DNA from: Nocardiopsis sinuspersici | GTDB taxonomy: Bacteria > Actinomycetota > Actinomycetes > Streptosporangiales > Streptosporangiaceae | Reading direction: 5' to 3' | NCBI GenBank assembly: GCA_008638415.1 | Contig: VWVT01000021.1 | Coordinates: 1 to 64,000 of the forward strand | Length of the DNA stretch: 64,000 nt | Shown here: positions 8,289 through 16,643 of the stretch, piece after piece | Numbering within the stretch: the first letter of the stretch is position 1 | Layout of the letters: each line of letters opens with the position of its first letter | Notes under the pieces: generated by a model | Databases searched by the model: none | Seen by the model: the letters and a program-made list of their open reading frames with translations, nothing else | Told to the model about the DNA's origin: nothing | Position numbers and translations under genes: made by a program

Positions 8289-9062
8289 ATGGATCTGAAC
8301 GGAATCTCCGCCCTCGTCTCGGGCGGCGCGAGTGGCCTGGGTGAGGCCACCGCCAAGGAACTCGCAGCGGCGGGCGCGACCGTCGTCATCGCCGACCTCA
8401 ACACCGAGCGCGGCGAGGCCATCGCCAAGGAGCTCGGCGGTGTCTTCGTGAACACCGACGTCTCCCAGGAGGACCAGGTCAAGGCCGCGGTCCAGGCCGC
8501 CGTCGACACCGGAAAGCCCTTCCGCGTGGCCGTCTCCTGCGCCGGCATCGGCTGGGCGACCCGCACCGTCGACCGGCAGGGCAACCCGCACGACCTGGAC
8601 AGCTACCAGAAGGTCATCCAGGTCAACCTCATCGGTACCTTCAACGTGCTGCGCCTGTCCGCGACCGAGATCGCCAAGACCGAGCCGCTCAACGAGGACG
8701 GTGAGCGCGGCGCGATCGTCAACACCGCCTCGCTCGCGGGTATCGAGGGCCAGATCGGCCAGATCGCCTACTCCTCCTCCAAGGGCGGCGTCATCGGCAT
8801 GACCCTCCCGGCGGCCCGCGACCTCGCGGCCGTCGGCATCACGGTCAACACCATCGCCCCCGGCATCCTGGAGACCCCCATCTACGGTGAGGGCCCCGAG
8901 TCGGAGGAGTTCAAGAAGCGCCTGGCCGCGCCGGTGCCCTTCCCCAAGCGCCTGGGCACCGCCGAGGAGTTCGGCAGGCTGGCCCGCGCCCTGCTGGAGA
9001 TCAGCTACGTCAACGGCGAGGTCGTCCGTATCGACGGCGCCCTTCGCATGCCGCCGAAGTAG
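8289..9062 (+). CDS. short-chain dehydrogenase, 3-hydroxyacyl-CoA dehydrogenase type
   Basis: The 257-residue cytoplasmic NAD(P)-dependent oxidoreductase has the classical SDR fold. The cofactor loop GGASGLG is at residues 12-18, the acidic NAD-selecting residue lies in VIADLN, and the catalytic set is Ser148 (NTASLAG), Tyr161 and Lys165 (YSSSKGG). The SCAGIGWATRTVDRQGNPHDL stretch and overall pattern resemble bacterial relatives of HSD17B10 that oxidise (3S)-hydroxyacyl-CoA, including 2-methyl-3-hydroxybutyryl-CoA. The enoyl-CoA hydratase starts 9 bp downstream, which supports a beta-oxidation or branched-chain amino acid role. The exact substrate is inferred. Confidence 0.88.
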   Translation: MDLNGISALVSGGASGLGEATAKELAAAGATVVIADLNTERGEAIAKELGGVFVNTDVSQEDQVKAAVQAAVDTGKPFRVAVSCAGIGWATRTVDRQGNPHDLDSYQKVIQVNLIGTFNVLRLSATEIAKTEPLNEDGERGAIVNTASLAGIEGQIGQIAYSSSKGGVIGMTLPAARDLAAVGITVNTIAPGILETPIYGEGPESEEFKKRLAAPVPFPKRLGTAEEFGRLARALLEISYVNGEVVRIDGALRMPPK

Positions 9063-9071
9063 GGGGACACC

Positions 9072-9836
9072 GTGTCCGACGAGGTTCTCTACACGGCCGA
9101 GGACGGCGTCGCCGTCATCACCATCAACAGGCCCGGGGCCAAGAACGCGGTCAACGCCGCGGTCGCCGCCCAGGTCGCCGAAGCGCTGGACGACCTGGAC
9201 GCGCGCAAGGACCTGAGCGTCGGCGTCATCACCGGCGCGGGCGGCACCTTCTGCGCCGGGATGGACCTCAAGGCCTTCATGAAGGGTGAGGTCCCGATCG
9301 TGGAGGGGCGCGGGTTCGGCGGGTTCGCCGAGCGCGGGCCGAGGAAGCCGCTGATCGCCGCGGTGGAGGGTTACGCCCTCGCGGGCGGGTTCGAGGCGGT
9401 GCTCGCCTGCGACCTGGTCGTGGCGGCCGAGGACGCCAGGTTCGGCATCCCCGAGGTCAAGCGCGGCCTGGTCGCCGGCGCCGGCGGCCTGCTGCGCCTG
9501 CACCACCGCATCCCGCGCAACATCGCCATGGAGTTCGCCCTGACCGGTGACTTCGTCGGCGCCCCGCGCCTGGCCGAGCTCGGGCTGGTCAACCACGTCA
9601 CCGCCAGCGGCGGTGCGCTGGAGGGCGCCAGGGAGCTGGCCGCGCGCATCACCGCCAACGGCCCGCTGGCTGTGCGGGTGTCCAAGGAGGTCATCACCTC
9701 CTCGGACGACTGGTCCACCGAGGAGATGTGGGAGAAGCAGAACGAGCTGGCGGGCCCGGTGTTCGTCAGCCAGGACGCGATGGAGGGCGCTGCGGCCTTC
9801 GCCGAGAAGCGCGCCCCCGTGTGGAAGGGCGAGTAG
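9072..9836 (+). CDS. enoyl-CoA hydratase/isomerase family protein
   Basis: This crotonase-fold enzyme of 254 residues is predicted to hydrate trans-2-enoyl-CoA to 3-hydroxyacyl-CoA. The CoA-binding and oxyanion elements TFCAGMDLKAF and VEGYALAGGFEAVLACDLVVA are present, followed by RFGIPEVKRGLVAGAGGL. The catalytic glutamate expected in IPEVK is present, whereas the first catalytic glutamate position (usually GG-x-x-E-L) reads GGFEAVL and retains Glu. GTG is chosen because it directly follows the SDR gene with 9 bp between them. Together the pair can carry out two consecutive beta-oxidation steps. Confidence 0.88.
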   Translation: MSDEVLYTAEDGVAVITINRPGAKNAVNAAVAAQVAEALDDLDARKDLSVGVITGAGGTFCAGMDLKAFMKGEVPIVEGRGFGGFAERGPRKPLIAAVEGYALAGGFEAVLACDLVVAAEDARFGIPEVKRGLVAGAGGLLRLHHRIPRNIAMEFALTGDFVGAPRLAELGLVNHVTASGGALEGARELAARITANGPLAVRVSKEVITSSDDWSTEEMWEKQNELAGPVFVSQDAMEGAAAFAEKRAPVWKGE

Positions 9837-9860
9837 CCCCCACCCCGCGCAACGCGAACG

Positions 9861-9890
9861 GCGGCCGTTCCCCCGGACGGGGGCGGCCGC
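9861..9890. terminator. hairpin between converging operons
   Basis: GCGGCCG...CCCCC pairs with GGGGG...CGGCCGC (9861-9890). It lies 25 bp after the enoyl-CoA hydratase stop and about 100 bp from the end of the converging pyruvyl transferase gene. There is no U-run. Confidence 0.5.
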
Positions 9891-9993
9891 CGTCGCCGTT
9901 CCGGCCGGTTCCGCGGCATGTGCGACGGCGAATGACTTTGGCCACACTCCACGTGACGGTGCCCGGGAGGGTCCCGGCCGGGCGGCCTCAGGA

Positions 9994-11216
9994 CTACTTG
10001 CGCAGTCCGACGCGGCGCAGGGCGCGCCCCCCGGCCCGGCGCATACGCCGGTAGGGCGTCGTCTTCCCGGCTTTCTCCAGAGCGGCCAGACGTTTGCCCG
10101 CCTGGGCGAGTTTCCTCTCCGGGGATTCCTGCCGCTTGTTCAGCTGGGTGTTCTTCTCTGGGGAGCCCTGTCGCTTCTTGGACTTCTGCTGTTCCTGGGT
10201 GAGGTTCCGGACGCTTTCCTTGAGCCACCCCATCCGGTAACCGAGGCCGCCGTCGTCGTCGGACCACACCTCGACCGGCGGTGTGAAGTCGACGCCCCTG
10301 ATGCGCTCCTCGAAAGCGGCCCCGCCGTCCTGGAGGACATGCGGGATGCCGTGTTTCCCGACGTATCCCGTCATCCGCTCGAAGCGTTCGCCGTGCCCCT
10401 TGACCAGCGCCGTGTAGTCGGCCCGCTCGTACAGCTTCGCGGCGCCGAACTCCTCAGAGGGCTCGGTCATGTTGCGGTGCGGGATATCGAAGTACCGGCT
10501 CGGTTCCGGGGCGCGGGAGTCGTGGCACATCACCACGGCGGGGGTGCCGGCCAGGAGCGAGGCGGTGTTCCCGTGGACGCGGGTGCCGAACACGAGGTCG
10601 TAGTCGTTCAGCGCTCTGGTCCAGGTGATCGGGTCCGGGTGGAGGCGGACCCGGTTCTCCTCGAAGAGCGGATGGCTGCGCACGACCGGCAGATCCTTGT
10701 ACCGGCCGGAGGCCCGGGAGGTGTCACCCCAGTAGAGCCTCTCCAGGTCGGGGATGCCCTGGGCGGTGTACCTCAGGTTCGGGTAACGCCGGTAGTTGTC
10801 CGTGAGGATCTGGCCGAGGCCGCTCATGGTCCCGTTGGCGGTGTACATCCCGATCCTGGCATCGGTGTCCAGCGCCGACGCCTTCTTCTCCACGGACAGG
10901 GAGCGGCCGTGGCGGAACATGGGGGGACGACCGATGACCTCGACGTCCTTGGAACCGGGGCGGTCGAGGCGGCTCTGGGTGAACTCACCACGGACACCGG
11001 TGGAGGGCGCGCGGTCCAGGACGGTTGAGACGAACCGCTTGACGGACGCGTCCAGGGGGCGCACGCGGTCCAGGCCGTGGTCCGGCGAGGACTGGGCCCC
11101 GAGCCGCTGAAGACGAGGTTGCCGAGGTTCTTTCCGCCCACGCTGTTCTGGAGCGTTCCTCCGGCCGCCATCGCCTCGAAGGGGGGCTTGCTCGTGCGTA
11201 GAAGGATTCTCGCCAT
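9994..11216 (-). pseudogene. polysaccharide pyruvyl transferase family protein with a one-base frameshift
   Basis: Members transfer pyruvate from phosphoenolpyruvate onto sugars of surface polymers. The N-terminus (ATG 11216: MARILLRTSKPPFEAMAAGG ... NLGNLVFSGS) is in one frame and the rest (DHGLDRVRPLDASVKRF ... to 9994) in the next. The break is near 11099, where a run of four G followed by three C would read through if one more G were present. Restored, the protein is 407 residues. Family features are clear: GMYTANGTMSGLGQILTDNY, DYDLVFGTRVHGNTASLLAG and AVVMCHDSR, followed by a basic, Gln/Lys-rich coiled C-terminus. It lies divergent from a glycopolymer synthase, which fits a cell-wall role. 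It may be intact in the living strain if the base is a sequencing loss. Confidence 0.8.
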
Positions 11217-11722
11217 GGGGGACTCCGGTTGGTCAGGAGGGGGGAAGTGGCTGAGCGGGCGCCTTTCCCAGCCTTGGAAAGAGGGATGGAAGCGATCATG
11301 GTCGGCGCGCCAGAGTCATTGCGACGGTCGCCCGGAGTCATTCGGTGGTCACCATCGCATGCTCCTTTGTCGGTCACGAAGGAAGGGCCACTGATGCCGC
11401 GAAGGGGAATCAGGCCAATTGACGTACCGCACAACATGGCGAATTCACGAAAACCATGTAGGCCATTATTGGTCCTGTGCGTGGTGCCGGGCCGCTCAGA
11501 GGGCGGCTCATGTGGTCCCGAGCACCTTGTCGGCATGGGTTAACCTGGGATCTACTTTGCCCACCTTGTCCTGACATGTCACCCAGTCCCGCGTCTGCGG
11601 GGGTGACGAGTGCGGGAACCTGATTCGCCATCTCCCCCCACCCCCACAGCGAGGGACTCGTGTCACCGCGGCCTCCGCTGCGAGATGGGTGTGTTCGGAT
11701 CCGCGGAGCCTTGGAGTCGTTT
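11217..11722. other. divergent intergenic region, no gene seen
   Basis: This 506-bp stretch separates the pyruvyl transferase gene and the GT2/TagF gene. GC content is visibly lower than in the coding flanks (for example GAATTCACGAAAACCATGTA around 11440). Short open frames on both strands lack ribosome sites and recognisable sequence. It probably carries the two opposing promoters. Confidence 0.5.
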
Positions 11723-14700
11723 GTGGTCGCCCTCAGTGTCATCGTGCCCATGTACAACGTGGAGAGATACCTCGACGAGTGCCTGCGCTCCCTACAGGTG
11801 CAGTCGTGGGACGACCTCGAGGTCGTGATGGTGGATGACGGCTCCCCGGACGGGAGCGCGGAGATCGCGGCCCGTTACGCCGAACAGGACGCGCGGTTCA
11901 GGCTCATCCAGCAGGAGAACGGTGGCCTGGGCGCGGCCCGCAACACGGGGATCCGGCACGCCGAGGGCGACTTCATCACCTTCGTGGACAGTGACGACGT
12001 GATCCCGTCCTACGCGTTCGGCTACCACATGGAGAGCCTGAGGCGCAGCGGATCCGACTTCTCCTCGGGCAACGTGCACCGCCTCAACGAGCTGGGCACG
12101 CGTCAGTCGCCCATGCACCGCAAGGTCTTCCGCACGGCGAAGACCCGTACGCACATCACGCGCGAGGACACGCTTCTGGTGGACCGGCTGGCCACCAACA
12201 AGGTCTGGCGCCGCTCCTTCTGGGACAAGCACGGGATGACGTTCCCCGTCGGGGTCCTGCACGAGGACATCCCGGTGGCCATTCCCCTGCACTTCCTCGC
12301 CGACTCCGTGGACGTGCTCTCGGCGCCCGTCTACCTCTGGCGGGAGCGCCCCAGCGACGACAAGTCCATCACCCAGGACCGGCTGCGGCCACAGGCCCTG
12401 GAGGACCGCGTCACCGCGGTCACCTCGGTCAGTGAGTTCCTCGGCGAGAACTTCTCCCCCCTGGAGAAGCGGCGTTGGGACGCGGTCGCGCTGGCCAGTG
12501 ACCTGCGCCTCTTCCTCCAGGTACTGGACCGGGCGGACGAGGACTTCACCGAGCGCCTCCTCGACCTCGGCAACGCCTACCTGGACAAGGTGGACGAGAA
12601 GGTGCTGCGCGACCTCCCCGCCATCGAGCGCCTGAAGTGGCACCTGGTCAGGCAGAGGAAGGCCGACCAGCTCCGCGAGGTCATCGTCTTCAACAAGAGT
12701 GCCGAGTACAAGAAGGCCAAACTCGTCCGGCACGGGCTCCGCTACTACGCGGAGTACCCGTTCAAGGACGACCCCGCGCAGGGAGTTCCGCGCTCGGTCT
12801 ACCGGGTGCGGTCCGAACTCAAGCTCCGCCAGAAGACCGAGAAGCTCGAATGGGCCGACGGGAAGCTGGTCGTCGAGGGCAGGGTCTGCCTGAAGTACCT
12901 CCGTCCCAACAAGCGCCTCCAGCAGCAGGTCCGGGCCTGGGCGGTCAACACCCAGGACGGCAGGCGCGTACGCCTGAGCACGAGTACGCACCAGGCCAAC
13001 GAGTTCCGCCTCTCCCAGAAGATGACCACCTCCCGCAAGGACTGGGGCGGCTACCGGATCGTCATCGACCCCTCCGAACTGGGGGAGGACGGTGACTGGT
13101 ACGTGGAACTGGGCGTGGTCAACCGGGGCTTCCGCCGCACGGAACGCCTGAGGAAGCCCGCCGCGGCCGATGTCCGGATGGTCGGTCCCGAGCAGGTCCG
13201 GCCGGGTGTCTGGGCCCGTCCGCACTGGGTGGACGGCTACGAGCTGCACCTGAACGTCGAGCGTCCGGCGGTCGTCCTCGACGAGTCCCGGGTCGAGGGG
13301 TCCTCCCTCGTTCTCAGCGGTCGGAGGACGGAGGACCCGGCGCGGGACCTGAGCGCGTACGTCCAGTGCCTTCCGGGGGACGTCGAGGTTCCGGCACGGG
13401 TGGAGGCGGACGGTGCGGCCGTGCGCGTGCTCGTCGACCTCGCCGACCTCACGGACGGTTACGAGGACAGGGCCGCGATCCCGGGAAGCGACCCCTGCGA
13501 GGAGTGGTCGGTCCACGTCAGGGATGACGCCGGGCGTTCCTGGTGGGTCCCGTTCGCCGACGGCGGTCCCGAGGGGCGCTACTCGCACTCCGGGCTGAGC
13601 GTGCGGGTGAACCCGGACTTCGCCGGGCGGACCATGCTCAGGGTGGAGCGGCCCCAGCCCCTCCTCACCAGCGTCTCCTGGGACGACTACACCCTCAACC
13701 TCCGGGGTGAGTACTCCGATACGCCCTCGGGAGAGCTCTCCCTCGTGGTCAAGGCCGTCGGCCGGATGGAGGAGCACCTGTTCCCGGTGGAGTTCCGCGA
13801 CGGACGGTTCTCGGCCGCCGTCCAGCCCACCGCGATCCCGAACTTCGGCACGACTGTGCCCCTCACCCCCGGCAACTACCGTTTCCTGCTGCGCGACGGC
13901 CTCGGCGGCGCCCAGCAGGACGACCGCAGGATCGGCTTCTCCCAGGAGCTGCGTACGGCCAAGTTCCCCGCTCCGGAGAAGGAGGGCGGTTTCGACCTGG
14001 AGCTCAGGTCGGACGGCAGGGGATGGCCCGTCCTGCAGCTCGGCTCGGTGCTGCGCCCGGAGGAGCAGGGATCCTACGCCCAGCAGGTCCTGCGCGAGCA
14101 GGTCTACCCCAAGCTGCGCAAGAAGCCGGTGAAGCCCGGCATCGTCTTCGACAGCTACACCGGAAAGCAGTTCTCCGACAGCCCGCGGGACATGTACGAG
14201 GAGCTCCAGCGCCGTGGCGTGGACACGCCGATGTCGTGGATGGTGCGCAACCGCCAGCTGACCCTGCCCCCGGGGCTGACCGAGGTCCGGCACACGAGCC
14301 GGGAGTACTTCGAGGCACTGGCGCGCTCGGAGTACATCGTCTCCAACGCCCACCTGCCCATGTGGTTCGAGAAGCAGCCGGGGCAGAAGGTGGTGCAGAC
14401 CTGGCACGGTTCGATGCTCAAGCGCATCGGCTTCGACATCGAGCACGTCCAGTTCGCCAGCCGCAACTACTACGAGCGGCTCAAGCACGAGACCAACCAG
14501 TGGGACTACCTGATCTCCCCGAGTCCCTGGGCGACCCCGATCCTGCGCCGCGCCTTCGGCTTCGAGAACGAGATCCTGGAGACCGGCTACCCGCGCAACG
14601 ACATCTTCCACCGCCCCGAACGCGAGACGTTGGCGGAGAAGGTCCGTGAGCGCCTGGGATTGCCGGAGGGCAAGAAGGTCATCCTGTACGCCCCGACCTG

Positions 14701-15217
14701 GCGGGACGACAAGTTCTACTCGGCCGGCAAGTACAAGCTGGACCTGCACCTGGACCTTCAGCGGCTGTACGACGCCCTCGGCGACGATCACGTGCTGCTG
14801 TTCCGCAGGCACCCCAACATCGTCGACCGGGTGCCGAACGTGGGCAAGGACTTCGTCTTCGACGTCTCGGCCTACCCCGAGATCCAGGAGCTGTTCCTGG
14901 TCACGGACATCCTGGTCACGGACTACTCGTCGCTGATGTTCGACTTCGCCAACACCGGCCGTCCGATCCTGTTCTTCACCTACGACCTGGAGGAGTACCG
15001 GGACAGCCTGCGCGGGTTCTACTTCGACTTCGAGGAGACCGCTCCGGGCCCCCTGCTCCGCACCACCGACGAGGTCGTCGACGCCGTCCGGGACATCGAC
15101 CGTGTCCAGGACACGCACAGGGCCCGGTACGAGGCCTTCGTGAACCAGTTCTGCCCGCTGGACGACGGCAAGGCCGCGGCCCGGGTCGTGGAGCAGGTCT
15201 TCGGCGAGCTGCTCTGA
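11723..15217 (+). CDS. bifunctional GT2 glycosyltransferase / CDP-glycerol-type glycerophosphotransferase
   Basis: The 1164-residue protein is predicted to build a teichoic-acid-like wall polymer at the inner membrane face. Residues 1-230 are a GT2 domain: LSVIVPMYNVERYL at the start, VMVDDGSPDGSAE, NGGLGAARNTG and the metal-binding VDSDD. A middle section (about 300-780) of beta-rich sequence has no family I recognise. Residues about 800-1160 match TagF-type phosphotransferases: VFDSYTGKQFSDSPRDMYE, VQTWHGSMLKRIGFD, LISPSPWATPILRR, ETGYPRNDIF, YAPTWRDD, RRHPNI and DILVTDYSSLMFDFANTGRP. GTG 11723 is chosen because GGAG lies 8 bases upstream and the GT2 core begins at once. galE follows after 73 bp. 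Confidence 0.9.
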   Translation: MVALSVIVPMYNVERYLDECLRSLQVQSWDDLEVVMVDDGSPDGSAEIAARYAEQDARFRLIQQENGGLGAARNTGIRHAEGDFITFVDSDDVIPSYAFGYHMESLRRSGSDFSSGNVHRLNELGTRQSPMHRKVFRTAKTRTHITREDTLLVDRLATNKVWRRSFWDKHGMTFPVGVLHEDIPVAIPLHFLADSVDVLSAPVYLWRERPSDDKSITQDRLRPQALEDRVTAVTSVSEFLGENFSPLEKRRWDAVALASDLRLFLQVLDRADEDFTERLLDLGNAYLDKVDEKVLRDLPAIERLKWHLVRQRKADQLREVIVFNKSAEYKKAKLVRHGLRYYAEYPFKDDPAQGVPRSVYRVRSELKLRQKTEKLEWADGKLVVEGRVCLKYLRPNKRLQQQVRAWAVNTQDGRRVRLSTSTHQANEFRLSQKMTTSRKDWGGYRIVIDPSELGEDGDWYVELGVVNRGFRRTERLRKPAAADVRMVGPEQVRPGVWARPHWVDGYELHLNVERPAVVLDESRVEGSSLVLSGRRTEDPARDLSAYVQCLPGDVEVPARVEADGAAVRVLVDLADLTDGYEDRAAIPGSDPCEEWSVHVRDDAGRSWWVPFADGGPEGRYSHSGLSVRVNPDFAGRTMLRVERPQPLLTSVSWDDYTLNLRGEYSDTPSGELSLVVKAVGRMEEHLFPVEFRDGRFSAAVQPTAIPNFGTTVPLTPGNYRFLLRDGLGGAQQDDRRIGFSQELRTAKFPAPEKEGGFDLELRSDGRGWPVLQLGSVLRPEEQGSYAQQVLREQVYPKLRKKPVKPGIVFDSYTGKQFSDSPRDMYEELQRRGVDTPMSWMVRNRQLTLPPGLTEVRHTSREYFEALARSEYIVSNAHLPMWFEKQPGQKVVQTWHGSMLKRIGFDIEHVQFASRNYYERLKHETNQWDYLISPSPWATPILRRAFGFENEILETGYPRNDIFHRPERETLAEKVRERLGLPEGKKVILYAPTWRDDKFYSAGKYKLDLHLDLQRLYDALGDDHVLLFRRHPNIVDRVPNVGKDFVFDVSAYPEIQELFLVTDILVTDYSSLMFDFANTGRPILFFTYDLEEYRDSLRGFYFDFEETAPGPLLRTTDEVVDAVRDIDRVQDTHRARYEAFVNQFCPLDDGKAAARVVEQVFGELL

Positions 15218-15290
15218 GCCGGGCGGTTCCGAGGGGTGGAGGGGCCGCGCCCGACGGCGCGGCCCCACGAAACGGAAGGAAACAAGGGCT

Positions 15291-16301
15291 GTGCGGATCC
15301 TGCTGACCGGAGGGGCCGGGTACATCGGCTCCCACACCGCGGTCGAGCTGGTCGGCCGGGGACACCAGGTGGTCGTCCTCGACAACCTGGTCAACAGCAG
15401 CGTGGAGGCCGTGCGCCGGGTCGAGAAGATCACCGGCGCGCAGATCCCGTTCGTGGAGGGCGACTGCACCGAGCACCGCGTCGTCGAGCGCGTCCTGGTG
15501 GACCACGGCATCGACGCCGTCGTGCACTTCGCCGGACTCAAGGCGGTCGGTGAGTCCGTGAGCCAGCCGCTGCGCTACTACCGCAACAACCTGGACGCCC
15601 TGCTCACCCTCGCCGAGACCATGGGCCGGGTGGGGGTGCGCGACCTGGTCTTCAGCTCCTCGGCCACGGTCTACGGCGACCCGGAGACGGTGCCGATCAC
15701 CGAGGGCAGCGCGCTGCGGGTGACCAACCCCTACGGTGCGACCAAGCTGTTCGGGGAGAGGATCCTGGAGGACCTGGCGGCGTCCTCCCCCGACTGGCGG
15801 ATCACCGTGCTGCGGTACTTCAACCCGGTGGGGGCACACCCCAGCGGGCTGATCGGGGAGGACCCCAACGACATCCCCAACAACCTCTTCCCCTACATCT
15901 CCAAGGTCGCCGCTGGGCGGCTGTCCGAGCTCACGGTCTTCGGCGACGACTACGACACACCCGACGGGACCGGTGTCCGGGACTACCTGCACGTGGTGGA
16001 CCTGGCGAGGGGGCACGTCGCGGCGCTCGACCACCTGGGCTCCCAGAAGGGACTGAGGGCCTTCAACCTGGGCACGGGCCGGGGGACCTCCGTCCTGGAG
16101 GCGGTCCGCGCCTTCGAGCAGGCGTGCGGCCGCCCCATCCCCTTCCGCGTGGGCCCGCGCCGCGACGGGGACATCGCCACCTGCTTCGCCGATCCGGGCC
16201 AGGCCAACCGCGAACTGGGCTGGCGGGCCGAGCACACGGTGGCCCAGGCGTGCGCCGACGCCTGGCGCTGGCAGTCGGCCAACCCCGACGGCTACCGCTG
16301 A
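15291..16301 (+). CDS. galE: UDP-glucose 4-epimerase
   Basis: GalE interconverts UDP-glucose and UDP-galactose (or the N-acetyl forms), supplying nucleotide sugars for surface polymers. The 336-residue protein has the NAD loop GGAGYIGSH at residues 7-15, LDNLVNSS, the catalytic Ser in SSSATVYGDP, the Tyr/Lys pair in NPYGATK, the substrate segment LRYFNPVGAHPSG and the late GVRDYLHVVDLA. The GTG start has GGAAGG about 12 bases upstream. Position after the GT2/TagF gene suggests that the polymer contains galactose or a related sugar. Confidence 0.95.
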   Translation: MRILLTGGAGYIGSHTAVELVGRGHQVVVLDNLVNSSVEAVRRVEKITGAQIPFVEGDCTEHRVVERVLVDHGIDAVVHFAGLKAVGESVSQPLRYYRNNLDALLTLAETMGRVGVRDLVFSSSATVYGDPETVPITEGSALRVTNPYGATKLFGERILEDLAASSPDWRITVLRYFNPVGAHPSGLIGEDPNDIPNNLFPYISKVAAGRLSELTVFGDDYDTPDGTGVRDYLHVVDLARGHVAALDHLGSQKGLRAFNLGTGRGTSVLEAVRAFEQACGRPIPFRVGPRRDGDIATCFADPGQANRELGWRAEHTVAQACADAWRWQSANPDGYR

Positions 16302-16420
16302 TCCGCCGCACCGGACGCACTCCTCTCCACCCGTCCAGGGCTGCCGTGTCCTTCCAGAGGACAACCCTTCCGCCGTGTCAGGCGTCGACCAAGGGATGAC
16401 AAAAGGAAGGAAAACAGGTC

Positions 16421-16534
16421 ATGGACCTTGATTGGGAAGAGGAGTACGAGGAGGGCGAAGAGCACTTCTACGACGATGACGGTGCCTTCGGCGTCGGAGT
16501 TCTTCCCCAGCCCGGGACCGTGCGCGGGGAGTGA
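16421..16534 (+). CDS. acidic 37-residue mini-protein, unknown
   Basis: The ATG at 16421 follows an excellent ribosome site (AAAGGAAGGAAAACAGGTC) and opens a 37-codon frame ending in TGA at 16534. The product begins MDLDWEEEYEEGEEHFYDDD and ends GAFGVGVLPQPGTVRGE, so more than a third of its first 23 residues are Asp or Glu. It is followed after 47 bp by a strong terminator and preceded by galE by 119 bp. It could be a small regulatory or metal-binding peptide, or the precursor of a modified peptide, but no modifying enzyme is adjacent. Function is unknown; the ribosome site and downstream terminator are the case for it being real. Confidence 0.55.
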   Translation: MDLDWEEEYEEGEEHFYDDDGAFGVGVLPQPGTVRGE

Positions 16535-16581
16535 CCCCGGACGGACCGGTGGGAAACGTGCCCGATCGGCCGTGACCGATG

Positions 16582-16619
16582 ACGCGGGGCCGTGCCGGAG
16601 GAACGGCACGGCCCCGCGT
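16582..16619. terminator. strong bidirectional terminator hairpin
   Basis: Fifteen-base arms ACGCGGGGCCGTGCC and GGCACGGCCCCGCGT are perfectly complementary around an 8-base loop. The hairpin lies between the converging mini-gene and NCS1 permease gene, so it can serve both. Confidence 0.8.
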
Positions 16620-16643
16620 GGTGCGGTGGGACGGGGGCCGGGA

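Noticed and set aside
11410..11757. A 115-codon minus-strand frame in the pyruvyl transferase/TagF spacer
   Set aside because: It lacks a ribosome site and overlaps the start of the GT2 gene. The sequence has no recognisable domain.
11792..15541. A minus-strand frame of 1249 codons opposite the GT2/TagF gene
   Set aside because: It is an antisense shadow of a gene with clear glycosyltransferase motifs. Composition is Val/Leu/Gly/Arg noise.
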